Shown here: piece by piece, positions 16,879-26,359 of the stretch
How the letters are laid out: every line of letters starts with the position of its first letter
How positions within the stretch are numbered: position 1 is the stretch's first letter
The notes under the pieces: model-generated
Told to the model about the DNA's origin: nothing
The model's database searches: none
What the model saw: only the letters and a program-made list of their open reading frames with translations
DNA from: Cohnella luojiensis
Lineage (GTDB): Bacteria; Bacillota; Bacilli; Paenibacillales; Paenibacillaceae
Direction of reading: 5' to 3'
NCBI RefSeq assembly: GCF_004564235.1
Contig: NZ_SOMN01000005.1
Location: forward strand, 1 to 64,000
DNA: 64,000 bases
Position numbers and translations under genes: made by a program

Positions 16879-17775
16879 ATGTTTAATGCAAGAATCAAGG
16901 AGCCGTTCGGCGACCGCGTGCTGCTCGTCTTCATCTATATTCTACTCTTGATATTGATGCTTTCAGTGCTGTATCCGTTGCTATACATTATAAGCTCGTC
17001 CTTCAGTTCTCCCAACGCGGTAGTATCCGGCCGGGTTTGGCTGTTTCCGGTCGAGTTCTCGCTCAGGGCTTACAAATCGATATTCAACAGCGCCCAACTG
17101 ATGCTTGGCTTCTATAACAGCGTGATCTATACCGTCGTCGGTACATTCATCAATGTCGCCTTTACGGTTCTCATCGCGTTTCCGTTGTCGCAAAAAGCGA
17201 TGCCTGGCCGCAAGTTCATCATGATTCTGATGATGATCACTCTCTTCTTTAGCGGCGGACTCATTCCGACCTATTTGCTGGTCAAAGAGCTTCAAATGCT
17301 TGATACGCGCTGGGCGCTATGGCTTCCTGGAGCCTTCTCCATTTTCCAGGTCATCGTGGCCAGAACGTTTTTCCAAACCTCCATCCCGTCCGAGCTTCAG
17401 GAAGCTTCCCAGATCGACGGGTGCAGAGATTTCCGATACCTGTTCAGCATCGTGCTGCCGTTATCTAAACCGATTCTGGCCGTCATGGCGCTTATGTACG
17501 CGGTAGGGCATTGGAATGCTTACTTCGACGCGCTGATTTACCTTAGGTCGGAAAAATTGTTCCCGCTGCAGTATGTCCTTCGCAACCTGTTGATTCTGAA
17601 CGCTGCCGACCCGGCCATGCTGGCGAACACCGCTCAGACGCTTCGCGATCAGGGTTTCGAGCAGGTACTCAAGTATGCATTGATCGTCGTGGCTTCTATC
17701 CCGGTTCTGATCCTGTATCCGTTCGTGCAGAAGCACTTCGTCAAAGGAGTCATGGTCGGTTCCTTAAAAGGTTGA
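16879..17775 (+). CDS. ABC transporter permease, LplC/YtcP-like (carbohydrate)
   Basis: This second CUT1 permease of about 298 residues has six membrane helices and the EAA motif QEASQIDGCRDFRYLFSIVLP. ATG 16879 follows AGAGAGG with nine-base spacing. An alternative ATG at 16858 overlaps the upstream stop and would add seven residues. It forms a heterodimeric channel with the upstream permease. The short C-terminal FVKGVMVGSLKG is typical of this family. It is followed after 116 bases by the binding-protein gene. Confidence 0.9.
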   Translation: MFNARIKEPFGDRVLLVFIYILLLILMLSVLYPLLYIISSSFSSPNAVVSGRVWLFPVEFSLRAYKSIFNSAQLMLGFYNSVIYTVVGTFINVAFTVLIAFPLSQKAMPGRKFIMILMMITLFFSGGLIPTYLLVKELQMLDTRWALWLPGAFSIFQVIVARTFFQTSIPSELQEASQIDGCRDFRYLFSIVLPLSKPILAVMALMYAVGHWNAYFDALIYLRSEKLFPLQYVLRNLLILNAADPAMLANTAQTLRDQGFEQVLKYALIVVASIPVLILYPFVQKHFVKGVMVGSLKG

Positions 17776-17891
17776 TCATCGGCAATAGCGTGAATTCCGT
17801 GTGGAGGTGAGCGCCCAAGAGAGCCGATCCGCATCCACGAACAGCTTCATCTTTATGAAGACCTGATTTACCATCCAAAGGAGGAGTCAGT

Positions 17892-19562
17892 TTGAAAAAG
17901 TCATTGTGGGTATCGTTAATGCTTGTGTTGGTCAGCAGCATCGTGCTTTCCGCTTGTTCCGGCGGTAAAACAGAAAACAACGGCACGAGCCCGTCCACCG
18001 GCGCGGATTCGTCCTCCAGCGTTTCCGCAAGCCCGGAGCCGACAGGTCCGGTTGAAATGACATTTTTCGCTCCTCAAGGAAAAGCGCCGCTCGAAGATAA
18101 TGATTACACGAAGCTCGTAGAAAAGAAGTTCAACGTCAAAATCAAGTGGGACCTCGCGCCTGCCGATGCTTTGGTTGACCGCAGGCAATTGCTGCTCGCC
18201 AGCGGCGATTACCCGGAAGTGTTTCTCGAAGGCAAGTTCAAAAACTCGGACGTGATGACGTATGGCAAGCAGGGAGTATTGATCCCGCTCAACGACCTCA
18301 TCGAGAAATATGCGCCCAACTTGAAGGCGATGATGGAGAAAAAGCCGTATTTGACGGAAGCGATGACGGCGCCGGACGGCAACATTTACGGCATTCCGCG
18401 CTTGAACGAATGTTATCATTGTACGTTCTCCCAGAAGTATTGGATGAACAAAGAATGGCTCGATAAAGTCGGACTGCCTGTGCCAACGACCACGGATGAG
18501 CTGTATACCGTGCTGAAGGCATTCAAGACGAAGGATCCCAACGGCAATGGAAAAGCGGACGAAATTCCGCTGACCGGCGCACCGAACAAATCCGTCTGGA
18601 ACGGCAATATCGACGCGTTTCTAATGAATTCATTCATCTACAACGACAACGACAAATATTTGACTTTAACGGACGGCAAAGTCGACTTTGCGCCTAACAA
18701 GCCGGAGTGGAAGGAAGGCCTCGCGTTCATGCACAAGCTGTACAAGGAAGGCTTGATCGACAAAGCTTCCTTCACGCAGAACGACCAGGCGGTCGGCCAA
18801 CTCGGCAACCGCGAAGGCGACGAGATCGTAGGCTCCATTACGACTGCGCTGCTCAGCTACCTTCTCAATGTGTGGGATGACAAAATCACTCGCCACCAGC
18901 ACTGGGTCATCGTACCTCCGCTTAAAGGGCCTCAGGGCGTGCAGATCGCGGGCATCTCGCAAGGTCTCGGCGAATTCCCGTTCGTCATCACCAACAAGGC
19001 AAGCGAGGCTCAGCAAATAGCGGCTATCAAAATAGCAGATTATGCTTATAGCGAAGAAGGCGCGCTTTACAGCGAATACAGCCCGAACGAGGGCATCGGC
19101 TGGAACAAAGCGCAGCCGGGCGAGAAAAACAACGACGGCCAACAGGCGAAGTACAGCTTTGAAAATCTTAAAAAGCTGGATGAGACCGTCGTAAGAAACG
19201 ACAGCTGGTCGCTGCTCGGTCCGAAGGATATGTCCAAAGAATTCCGCGACTCCTTCGCCTCGGCGCAGGATCCTCTGAGCTCGAAAGGCTATGAAAGACG
19301 CTTGGCGCTTGCTACGAAGGAGTATGAGCCGTACGCTCCGAAGGAGTTTTACCCGGCAAGCGCGTATATCCGTCCGGAAGATACGGATGCCTCGGCGCAG
19401 CTGGCGACTTCCATTAAGGACTACGTGCTGTCCAACATGGCTCAGTTCATTCTCGGCAACAAGGATCTTGATAAAGATTGGGATTCTTACGTCAAAGGCT
19501 TCGACGGCTTGAACCTAGCGAAATACATCGAGATTTACCAGGCCGCGATTCAAAAAAATTAA
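17892..19562 (+). CDS. Extracellular solute-binding lipoprotein (LipO/YtcQ-like)
   Basis: This 556-residue carbohydrate-binding lipoprotein has signal and lipobox LSACS (Cys22), a Ser/Gly/Thr-rich tether to about residue 55, and a family-1-type two-lobed binding domain. The EF-hand-like loop KDPNGNGKADEIPL (about 214-227) is typical of LipO-type proteins in Paenibacillaceae and probably binds calcium. The start codon is TTG after a strong AAAGGAGG. With the two permeases it forms an importer. Its linkage to a cytoplasmic GH29 enzyme suggests a fucose-containing oligosaccharide, which is inference. Confidence 0.92.
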   Translation: MKKSLWVSLMLVLVSSIVLSACSGGKTENNGTSPSTGADSSSSVSASPEPTGPVEMTFFAPQGKAPLEDNDYTKLVEKKFNVKIKWDLAPADALVDRRQLLLASGDYPEVFLEGKFKNSDVMTYGKQGVLIPLNDLIEKYAPNLKAMMEKKPYLTEAMTAPDGNIYGIPRLNECYHCTFSQKYWMNKEWLDKVGLPVPTTTDELYTVLKAFKTKDPNGNGKADEIPLTGAPNKSVWNGNIDAFLMNSFIYNDNDKYLTLTDGKVDFAPNKPEWKEGLAFMHKLYKEGLIDKASFTQNDQAVGQLGNREGDEIVGSITTALLSYLLNVWDDKITRHQHWVIVPPLKGPQGVQIAGISQGLGEFPFVITNKASEAQQIAAIKIADYAYSEEGALYSEYSPNEGIGWNKAQPGEKNNDGQQAKYSFENLKKLDETVVRNDSWSLLGPKDMSKEFRDSFASAQDPLSSKGYERRLALATKEYEPYAPKEFYPASAYIRPEDTDASAQLATSIKDYVLSNMAQFILGNKDLDKDWDSYVKGFDGLNLAKYIEIYQAAIQKN

Positions 19563-19724
19563 TCGTAAAAGAACAGTTCAGGAAGTATTTCCTTCGGGGA
19601 TACTTCCTTCTGTTCATCTTGGGGTCGGGGCAGAAATGCATGCAACCTTTCCGAGCTTATATGCGTCATAGAAACTGACAATCAGGCAATCACGATAAAG
19701 CTATAAGCGAAGGGAGAAACAACT

Positions 19725-20861
19725 ATGCAAAAGAAAAAACTATTGGTACTCGTCACGGCGGTAGGTATTCTGGGTACGTCCGCGGCGGTCGGCGCAAGCG
19801 GTTTGGTCAGCAAGGTCAACGGGGTTCTAAATAAAGGGATCGTAGTTTCCGTGAATGGAACGGATACGACTTTGCACCCGGTATACATCGGCGGCAAAGC
19901 CTATTTGCCCGCACGCGATACAGCGGAAGCGCTTGGCTACAATCTGAACTGGAATTCGAAGGGCAAGGAGATCGAGTTGACGGAGCAAGAGGAGGAAGCG
20001 GTTGAATACGTTCCGATTTCAGGCGTAATCGTAAACGCGACTCCGATCGAGGACGGCAAGTATCGGCTCGAGCTTCTCGGCAAGGGCAGCAATAACTGGA
20101 TTATCCTTACGGCGGACAAAGACACGGTACTTACGAATGAGACCGGCGACGTATTCGCGGCGAAAGATTTGAAAGTAGGAACTCGCGTATACGCGGAGTA
20201 TGGTCCGGTTATCGCCATGAGCTTCCCTGGTCAATCCCATGCAGCTAAAATCGTCGTGGGCAGCGAAAGCTTGGTGAAAGAAGACGTCATCCAAGCGGTG
20301 GAAAAAACCGACGACGGCTGGCAAGTGAAGTTCGGCGAGACGAAAGACGGCGTCACCACTACGACTTTAGTTCTCAACGCCGGCAAGGAAACGAGCGTGC
20401 TGACCTCCGAAGGGCAATCGGTTGACTGGGCAGACGTGAAGGCCGGAACTAAGGTGACTGCTTACTATGGACCGATCATGACGAAGAGCTTGCCGCCGCA
20501 AAGCCCGCTTCACTATCTCGTCATCCCTCAGGCAAACGCTCCTGCTGCCCCTGCGGGCAAAATGTCGCCGGAAGTCGCCCAGGAATATCGCGAGATAGCC
20601 TGGAACAATTTGTCCGCGGAAGCTAAATCCCACTTGATCACGAAAAAAGACGAGGCGCAAGTGTCGATTATCGCATCGGGCACGGGGGGGATCATGACGA
20701 CTACGGACGCGCAGAAGAAAAGGTTGGAAGAGATCAAGGCCGCTAACGGGCATTTGATTGAAGTGAAATACAGCACGGATCAAGATGCGTTGTTAGGACC
20801 TCTTACTCTCGTTCTCGATCCAGAGACAAAAGAAGTTCTCGGAACTTTCATCCGGAAGTAA
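19725..20861 (+). CDS. Secreted stalk-domain (copper amine oxidase N-terminal-like) protein
   Basis: This 378-residue secreted protein has a signal peptide (KKKLLVLVTAVGILGTSAAVGA). A copper-amine-oxidase N-terminal/stalk domain (about 35-90) contains the hallmark GGKAYLPARDTAEALGYNLNW. Two repeated beta-rich regions of unknown function follow (about 95-180 and 185-270, each with a TKVxAYYGP- or TRVYAEYGP-like end), then a C-terminal domain. The stalk domain is known as a cell-surface module in Paenibacillaceae, not a catalytic oxidase. The start is well placed after AAGGGAG. It is monocistronic and ends at a very strong terminator. Confidence 0.8.
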   Translation: MQKKKLLVLVTAVGILGTSAAVGASGLVSKVNGVLNKGIVVSVNGTDTTLHPVYIGGKAYLPARDTAEALGYNLNWNSKGKEIELTEQEEEAVEYVPISGVIVNATPIEDGKYRLELLGKGSNNWIILTADKDTVLTNETGDVFAAKDLKVGTRVYAEYGPVIAMSFPGQSHAAKIVVGSESLVKEDVIQAVEKTDDGWQVKFGETKDGVTTTTLVLNAGKETSVLTSEGQSVDWADVKAGTKVTAYYGPIMTKSLPPQSPLHYLVIPQANAPAAPAGKMSPEVAQEYREIAWNNLSAEAKSHLITKKDEAQVSIIASGTGGIMTTTDAQKKRLEEIKAANGHLIEVKYSTDQDALLGPLTLVLDPETKEVLGTFIRK

Positions 20862-20875
20862 GCTCAGTGGACGGA

Positions 20876-20928
20876 ATAGACATAAAAAACGCAATCCGGT
20901 TTTATCGGATTGCGTTTTTTATGTCTAT
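20876..20928. terminator. Perfect 23-bp bidirectional terminator hairpin
   Basis: Arms 20876-20898 and 20906-20928 are perfect reverse complements around the loop GTTTTAT, with A6 and T6 tracts inside the stem. It terminates the stalk-protein gene and would also work for leftward transcription. Confidence 0.95.
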
Positions 20929-21009
20929 CGAAAAATGCGCGCATGTGATATATTAATGTCCAATTTATTCCTAATGAGGAATTACGGATCGGTCAGGTGA
21001 TCAGATGCC

Positions 21010-21810
21010 ATGAGGGCTTACGGTTATTTTATCAAGATGAGAGTACTGACTGCGCTCGCTTACCGGTTTGAAGTGTGGATCGGGATGGTCGGCGACATCA
21101 TCATGCTTGCGGCTTCCGTCTATATTTGGAAAGCGGCATACGGGAACGGGGTCGTTGGCTCCGGGGGGTTCGACGTCGGGCTTCAGAACATGATCACCTA
21201 TACGGTTATCTCCGTGCTCCTGGCATCCGTTTTTCAGACCGGGGTTCAGAACACGATTTACACTCAGGTCAGGGAAGGGAACATAGCGCTCGATTTTATG
21301 AGACCGTTGCCATTACTCGGAATCTATCTGTCCGATGATATAGGCAGCATGGTTAGCGCGCTCGTCAATAAGGCCATTCCGCTTATCGTTGCGGCGGTAC
21401 TTCTGTTCGGCTTCCCATTGCCGGCAGGCGCGGGCGCATTTGCCGGTTTCTTGGTAAGCAGCTTGTTCAGCTTCGTTATCCTATGGCTTATGAGCGCCAT
21501 GGTAGGAATGGTTGCGTTCTGGGTAGCTGAGCTGGGGAACCTGGGGATGGTGAAGGATGCCGTCGTGCGCGTCTTATCCGGCAGCCTGGTCCCTTTGTGG
21601 TTTTTCCCTGATGCCGTTCAGAACGTTTCGGAGTGGCTTCCGTTCCAATATACTTACCAGACGCCTATCGGGATATATATCGGTGTAACGACTGCTGGCG
21701 ATGCCGTCCGGGCGATTTGCATTCAGGGGATTTGGGTTATTATTCTCGGTTTGCTGCTGGCGTGGATCTGGAAGCACGCCCGAAGCAAAGTCATGGTTCA
21801 AGGGGGGTGA
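21010..21810 (+). CDS. ABC-2 type transporter permease
   Basis: This 266-residue integral membrane protein has about six hydrophobic segments and belongs to the ABC-2 permease family related to DUF990. It begins MRAYGYFIKMRVLTALAYRF and contains the conserved amphipathic stretch QVREGNIALDFMRPLP between helices 2 and 3. The ATG lies behind AGGTGATCAG. It is followed eight bases later by a second, homologous permease and then by the ATPase, so the three form an exporter. The cargo is unknown; related trios are annotated only as ABC-2 family proteins. Confidence 0.88.
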   Translation: MRAYGYFIKMRVLTALAYRFEVWIGMVGDIIMLAASVYIWKAAYGNGVVGSGGFDVGLQNMITYTVISVLLASVFQTGVQNTIYTQVREGNIALDFMRPLPLLGIYLSDDIGSMVSALVNKAIPLIVAAVLLFGFPLPAGAGAFAGFLVSSLFSFVILWLMSAMVGMVAFWVAELGNLGMVKDAVVRVLSGSLVPLWFFPDAVQNVSEWLPFQYTYQTPIGIYIGVTTAGDAVRAICIQGIWVIILGLLLAWIWKHARSKVMVQGG

Positions 21811-21817
21811 GGGCGGC

Positions 21818-22630
21818 ATGAACGAGGTTAGGCATTACGTTACCGTGTTCGGCTATTACGCCAAACTAGCCATTCAAAGACAATTGGAATACCCGTTGTT
21901 CCTAGTCAGCTGGCTTCTTATGATACCGACGCAATATTTTACGGGCATCTGGATGCTCAAGATCATCGTGGACCGTTTTCAGCCGTTAAGCGGTTGGGGC
22001 TTTCATGATTTAGCGTTCCTTTACGGGTTAGGGCTTCTCAGCCATGGGCTTGTCGTCGTCTTCTTCATTCCGACCTGGGGCACCGAATTCGCGGTTCTTC
22101 GCGGGGAATTCGACCGCCTTCTGCTAAGGCCGATGAACGTTTTCTTTCAATTCGTTACCGGGTATTTCAATTTTATCGGGCTCATCGATCTCATTCCGGG
22201 CGTTGTCATTTTCATATACGCGGCTAACCTGGTCGGCTTCGATTGGGGTATCGGGAATCTGCTCAAGCTCGCGCTAGTGGTCATCGGAGGAACGTTGATT
22301 CGAGCGAGCCTTTATACGATTATCGGGGCAGTCGCCTTTTGGACGAAGCGCAGCCGAAACCTGATTTTCATGGCTGTTGCGACGATGGAGCGAACGACCA
22401 TGTATCCGTTGACGCTCTACCCGCAAGCCATTCAAGCGGTTCTGACGTTCTTGCTTCCGATCGGTTTCATCAGTTTCTATCCGGCGGAGCAATTTCTGGA
22501 TAAGTCGACGTCGCTCGAGCTTCCGCTCGGATTAGCGATATGGACTCCGGTAGTTGGCTTAATCTTTTTTGCTTTGGCGTATGCGGTATTCAGGTTCGGG
22601 TTGCAAAAATACGAAAGCGCGGGCTCGTGA
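21818..22630 (+). CDS. ABC-2 type transporter permease (DUF990 family)
   Basis: This second permease of the exporter has 270 residues and about six membrane segments. It contains TEFAVLRGEFDRLLLRPMNVFF, the counterpart of the REGNIALDFMRP segment in the upstream permease. ATG 21818 follows AGGGGGGTGAGG. A longer in-frame reading starting at 21701 would lie within the upstream permease and is rejected. It is expected to form a heterodimer with the upstream product. Confidence 0.88.
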   Translation: MNEVRHYVTVFGYYAKLAIQRQLEYPLFLVSWLLMIPTQYFTGIWMLKIIVDRFQPLSGWGFHDLAFLYGLGLLSHGLVVVFFIPTWGTEFAVLRGEFDRLLLRPMNVFFQFVTGYFNFIGLIDLIPGVVIFIYAANLVGFDWGIGNLLKLALVVIGGTLIRASLYTIIGAVAFWTKRSRNLIFMAVATMERTTMYPLTLYPQAIQAVLTFLLPIGFISFYPAEQFLDKSTSLELPLGLAIWTPVVGLIFFALAYAVFRFGLQKYESAGS

Positions 22631-22639
22631 GGTGAAAAC

Positions 22640-23620
22640 ATGGCGATTATCGAAGTAAAGGATTTAGTGAAGGAGTTCGTCGTCGTCCGTAAAAAAACGG
22701 GCTTGGGCGGAGCGGTGAAAAGCCTGTTCTGGCCGGAAAAAGAAATCGTTCGAGGAGTCGACGGATTAAGCTTCGACATCGAGCAAGGGGATATCGTCGG
22801 TTATATTGGGCCTAACGGAGCAGGTAAAAGCACGACGATCAAGATGCTAACGGGTATCTTGCATCCAACGGAGGGCGAGATTCGGGTGTGCGGGATGTCG
22901 CCGCAGAAGGAACGCAAGGCCGTCGTCCGCCAGCTCGGGGTCGTATTCGGGCAAAGGACGCAGTTATATTGGGACTTGCGCCTTGGGGAAACGTTCGAGC
23001 TGTTGAAGAGGATATACCGGATCGAGGATAAACGCTTCAGGGAGACCATGGATATTCTTAACGGCGTGTTGAGAATCCAGGATTTTATCGATACGCCCGT
23101 TCGCCAGCTATCGCTTGGACAGCGCATGCGAGGCGACTTGGCGGCGGCAATGATCCATGACCCGACCGTTCTGTTTCTTGACGAGCCCACCATCGGACTT
23201 GATGCCGATGCAAAGCACGCTATCCGCGAATTTATCCTTACGATGAATCGGGAGCGTCGGATGACCGTCGTCCTGACGACGCACGACCTCGACGACGTCG
23301 AGCTTCTGTGCTCGCAACTGCTCGTCGTCAATCACGGTAAACTCGTCGAGGACGGACCGCTGGACGCTATCGTGAATAAGCTGTCGCCTCATCGACTCCT
23401 CATGATCGAGCTCAATCACTCGGCCGCGCTGCCTGATCATGACCGGGCGAGAATAATCCGCCAGGACGGATTGAAGGTATGGTACCAATTCGATAAATCC
23501 GCGATTACGGCGTCCGAATTGATCGCCGATCTGTCGGGAAAGCTGCCGATCCGGGATCTGAGCGTGCAAGAGCCCGACATCGAGGACGCGATTCGGGAAG
23601 TGTACCGAACGACCGCTTAA
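22640..23620 (+). CDS. ABC transporter ATP-binding protein (exporter)
   Basis: This 326-residue ATPase has Walker A GPNGAGKST, the Q-loop GVVFGQRTQLYWDL, signature LSLGQRMRG (instead of LSGGQ), Walker B TVLFLDEPTIGLD and the switch histidine in TTHDLDDVE. The C-terminal 90 residues form an accessory domain. LSLGQ is the known variant of the ABC-2/NatA-like exporter ATPases. It is co-transcribed with the two permeases (stop-to-start spacing 9 bases). A weak stem (about 23630-23675) before a short T-rich stretch may terminate the operon. Confidence 0.92.
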   Translation: MAIIEVKDLVKEFVVVRKKTGLGGAVKSLFWPEKEIVRGVDGLSFDIEQGDIVGYIGPNGAGKSTTIKMLTGILHPTEGEIRVCGMSPQKERKAVVRQLGVVFGQRTQLYWDLRLGETFELLKRIYRIEDKRFRETMDILNGVLRIQDFIDTPVRQLSLGQRMRGDLAAAMIHDPTVLFLDEPTIGLDADAKHAIREFILTMNRERRMTVVLTTHDLDDVELLCSQLLVVNHGKLVEDGPLDAIVNKLSPHRLLMIELNHSAALPDHDRARIIRQDGLKVWYQFDKSAITASELIADLSGKLPIRDLSVQEPDIEDAIREVYRTTA

Positions 23621-23702
23621 CAAGACGGGGAGACTGTCCGGTCATTTTGCCGAGGCAGTCCTCTTCTTGTTTATTCCAGTCCCGCACGGATCGGCTTGCG
23701 TG

Positions 23703-23711
23703 TGGTATAAT
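23703..23711 (+). promoter_or_regulatory. Extended -10 promoter of prfA
   Basis: TGGTATAAT is a perfect TGn-extended -10 element, 46 bases ahead of the prfA GTG start. No convincing -35 is seen. Confidence 0.6.
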
Positions 23712-23756
23712 AGTTCACGACGAAAGCTCATAATGGGCAACGGAGGATGAGGAAAA

Positions 23757-24830
23757 GTGTTAGACCGTCTGCAAATATTGGCGGATCGATATGAGAAGCT
23801 TAACGAATTGCTTAGCGATCCCGACGTGGTAAACGACTCGACGCGGCTGCGGACTTACGCCAAGGAGCAATCCGGGCTGGAGGAAGCTTACCGCGCTTAT
23901 GAAGAATACAAGCAAGTGCTGACCCAACTGCAGGACGCGAAAGCGATGCAGGAAGATAAGCTGGATGACGAAATGCGCGAAATGGTGAAAATGGAGATCG
24001 AGGAGCTCGATAGCCGGCGCGTGGAGCTGGAAGAGAAGGTCCGTTTTCTGCTGCTGCCGAAGGATCCGAACGACGGCAAGAACGTGGTCGTGGAAATCCG
24101 CGGCGCGGCGGGCGGAGAGGAAGCGAACTTGTTCGCTGCCGAGCTCTACCGGATGTATGCCAAGTACGCGGACAGCCAAGGCTGGCGCACGGAAATGCTG
24201 GAGTCCAGCGTAAGCGACTTGGGCGGGTTCAAGGAGGTTATCTTCACGATAGCCGGCCAAGAAGCTTATCGCAAGATGAAGTACGAGAGCGGAGCGCATC
24301 GCGTTCAACGCGTTCCCGAGACGGAATCGGGCGGCCGAATCCATACGTCTACGTCCACTGTCGTCGTCATGCCGGAAGCCGAAGAAATCGATATCGTCAT
24401 TCATGACAAAGACATTCGCGTGGATACATTCTGTTCCAGCGGCGCGGGCGGACAGTCCGTTAACACGACGAAATCCGCCGTGCGCGTGCTGCACATTCCT
24501 ACGGGGATCATGGCTCAGTGTCAGGATGGCAAATCGCAGAACGACAATAAAGACAAGGCGCTTCAAGTGCTTCGTACTCGTATCGCGGATGTTAAACGCC
24601 AAGAGGAAGAAGCGAAGTATTCCGGAGAGCGCCGGGAGAAAGTCGGCACGGGAGACCGGAGCGAGCGCATTCGCACGTACAATTTCCCGCAAAGCCGCGT
24701 AACCGATCATCGGATCGGTTTAACCTTGCATCGCTTGGAATACGTGCTTAACGGCGATATGGAAGAGATCGTGCAGGCGCTGTCGCTTGCGGAGCAAGCG
24801 GAGATTCTAGAGCGCGAACAGATGAAGTAA
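23757..24830 (+). CDS. prfA: Peptide chain release factor 1
   Basis: This 357-residue class-I release factor recognises UAA/UAG and triggers peptide release. The N-terminal coiled-coil domain is followed by the peptidyl-hydrolysis motif GAGGQSVN (GGQ at 231-233). The recognition loop lies around residues 186-200. Length is normal. The start is GTG after GGAGGATGAGG. The next gene is prmC, whose product methylates the GGQ glutamine (Gln233), a well-known pairing. Confidence 0.97.
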   Translation: MLDRLQILADRYEKLNELLSDPDVVNDSTRLRTYAKEQSGLEEAYRAYEEYKQVLTQLQDAKAMQEDKLDDEMREMVKMEIEELDSRRVELEEKVRFLLLPKDPNDGKNVVVEIRGAAGGEEANLFAAELYRMYAKYADSQGWRTEMLESSVSDLGGFKEVIFTIAGQEAYRKMKYESGAHRVQRVPETESGGRIHTSTSTVVVMPEAEEIDIVIHDKDIRVDTFCSSGAGGQSVNTTKSAVRVLHIPTGIMAQCQDGKSQNDNKDKALQVLRTRIADVKRQEEEAKYSGERREKVGTGDRSERIRTYNFPQSRVTDHRIGLTLHRLEYVLNGDMEEIVQALSLAEQAEILEREQMK

Positions 24831-24847
24831 GCAAGGGGGCGCTTGGC

Positions 24848-25747
24848 GTGAGCTTGGAACGCGAGCCATTGCCTTCGACGTTAGGGATTGCGTGGCGTCA
24901 GGGTGCGGATCATTTACGGCAAGCCGGAGTCGAAGAAGCGGACGCTGACGCGGAGCTTCTTCTTCTTTATTTGCTTGGAATTAGCAAGGCGGAGTTGCTG
25001 AGGGACTTGCGCGAACGGTTCCCGGTTGCCAAGGCGGATGCATGGCTCGAGCTCTTGGAGCGGCGAGTTAACGGAGTGCCTGTGCAGTACATTATCGGCG
25101 AGCAATATTTCTTCGGACGCGCATTCGAGGTGTCGGAGTCGGTGCTTATTCCGCGCCCGGAGACAGAGCTGCTCGCCGAGGCGGTGCTGGAGGTCGCTGA
25201 TCGCTTGTGGCCCGATCAGGCTGCGCCCCCCGTCGTTCTGGACGTAGGTACCGGCAGCGGAATCCTTGCGGTTACATTGGCGGCGGAGCGTCCTTGGTGG
25301 CGGGTGATCGCATCGGATTTGTCTCCGGATGCCATTGGCATGGCGAGGAGAAACGCGCAGAAGCAGGAGGTTGCTTCGCGAATTACCTTCGTTAAGGGAG
25401 ACTTGTTAACGCCGTTCTTGGCAGGCGACGAGTATCCATCAATCGATGTGCTTGTTTCCAATCCTCCGTATATCCCGTCCTCGGATATTTCGGGCTTGCA
25501 GCGGGAGGTTCGGGATCATGAGCCTAGGCTGGCGCTGGATGGCGGAGAGGATGGCTTGAATCCGTATCGGATCATGGCCGGGCAGTTATCGTTGATGCCG
25601 GTACTCCCGCGGGTCGTGGCATGGGAAGTGGGAGCGGGGCAGGCGGATGACGTTGCGACTCTTCTCCGGGATGCGGAGGTTTGGGACGAGATTCGTTTCG
25701 TTAAGGATTATGCAGGCATCGATAGGCATGTCATTGCGGTAAAATAG
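24848..25747 (+). CDS. prmC: Release factor glutamine methyltransferase
   Basis: This 299-residue SAM-dependent methyltransferase has an N-terminal helical domain, SAM-binding motif VLDVGTGSGILAV and catalytic motif NPPYIP, which holds the glutamine side chain. It N5-methylates the GGQ glutamine of release factors, here the product of the adjacent prfA. The start is GTG behind CAAGGGGG, 17 bases after the prfA stop. A terminator begins at its stop codon, and the unusual satellite array follows. Confidence 0.95.
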   Translation: MSLEREPLPSTLGIAWRQGADHLRQAGVEEADADAELLLLYLLGISKAELLRDLRERFPVAKADAWLELLERRVNGVPVQYIIGEQYFFGRAFEVSESVLIPRPETELLAEAVLEVADRLWPDQAAPPVVLDVGTGSGILAVTLAAERPWWRVIASDLSPDAIGMARRNAQKQEVASRITFVKGDLLTPFLAGDEYPSIDVLVSNPPYIPSSDISGLQREVRDHEPRLALDGGEDGLNPYRIMAGQLSLMPVLPRVVAWEVGAGQADDVATLLRDAEVWDEIRFVKDYAGIDRHVIAVK

Positions 25748-25779
25748 ACCGCGATATCCGTTGGGATTCGCGGTCTTTG
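25746..25779 (+). terminator. Terminator of prfA-prmC
   Basis: GACCGCGA pairs with TCGCGGTC, with an inner ATCC/GGAT, then TTT. It overlaps the prmC stop. Confidence 0.8.
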
Positions 25780-25798
25780 TGTAAATATAGGAATTTAT

Positions 25799-26345
25799 CC
25801 GCCGCGGACGAATCGAGCCGAGATAGTAACGAAACTTTACTATCTCCACCCGCCGCGGACGAATCGAGCCGAGATAGTAACGAAAGTTTGCTAACTCCGC
25901 CCGTCGTTGTCGAATCGAGCCGAGATAGTAAAGAAACTTTGCTAACTCCGCTCGCCGTAGTCGAATCGAGCCGAGATAGTAACGAATGTTTGCTAACTCC
26001 GCCCGTCGTAGTCGAATGGAGCCGAGATAGTAAAGAAAGTTTGCTAACTCCGCTCGTCGTAGTCGAATCGAGCCGAGATAGTAAAGAAAGTTTGCTAACT
26101 CCGCTCGTCGTAGTCGAATCGAGCCGAGATAGTAAAGAAAGTTTGCTAACTCCGCCCGTCGTAGTCGAATCGAGCCGGGATTGTAAAGAAACTTTGCTAA
26201 CTCCGCTCGTCGTAGTCGAATCGAGCCGAGATAGTAAAGAAAGTTTGCTAACTCCGCTCGTCGTAGTCGAATCGAGCCGAGATAGTAAAGAAAGTTTGCT
26301 AACTCCGCCCGTCGTAGTCGAATCGAGCCGGGATTGTAAAGAAAT
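25799..26345. repeat. Tandem array, about 10.7 copies of a 51-nt unit
   Basis: Copies begin every 51 bases from 25799 (25850, 25901 and so on to 26309) with no indels. Each contains the near-invariant block CGAATCGAGCCGAGATAGTA, followed by a variable A-rich part and GTTTGCTAACTCCGC. Unit 1 carries a perfect hairpin, GAGATAGTAA with TTACTATCTC; later units keep only an imperfect version. Two units share GGGATTGTAAAG variants, and units 6, 7, 9 and 10 are identical or nearly so, which suggests recent expansion of a multi-unit block. Because 51 is divisible by three, long open frames exist on both strands, but none has a convincing start or protein-like composition. It is therefore treated as non-coding DNA. 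Confidence 0.95.
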
Positions 26346-26359
26346 CGTACCAACTCGAA

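Noticed and set aside
22801-24710. Long minus-strand frames opposite the ABC ATPase and prfA
   Set aside because: They are shadows of strongly coding plus-strand genes, with Arg/His/Leu-rich composition typical of antisense frames.
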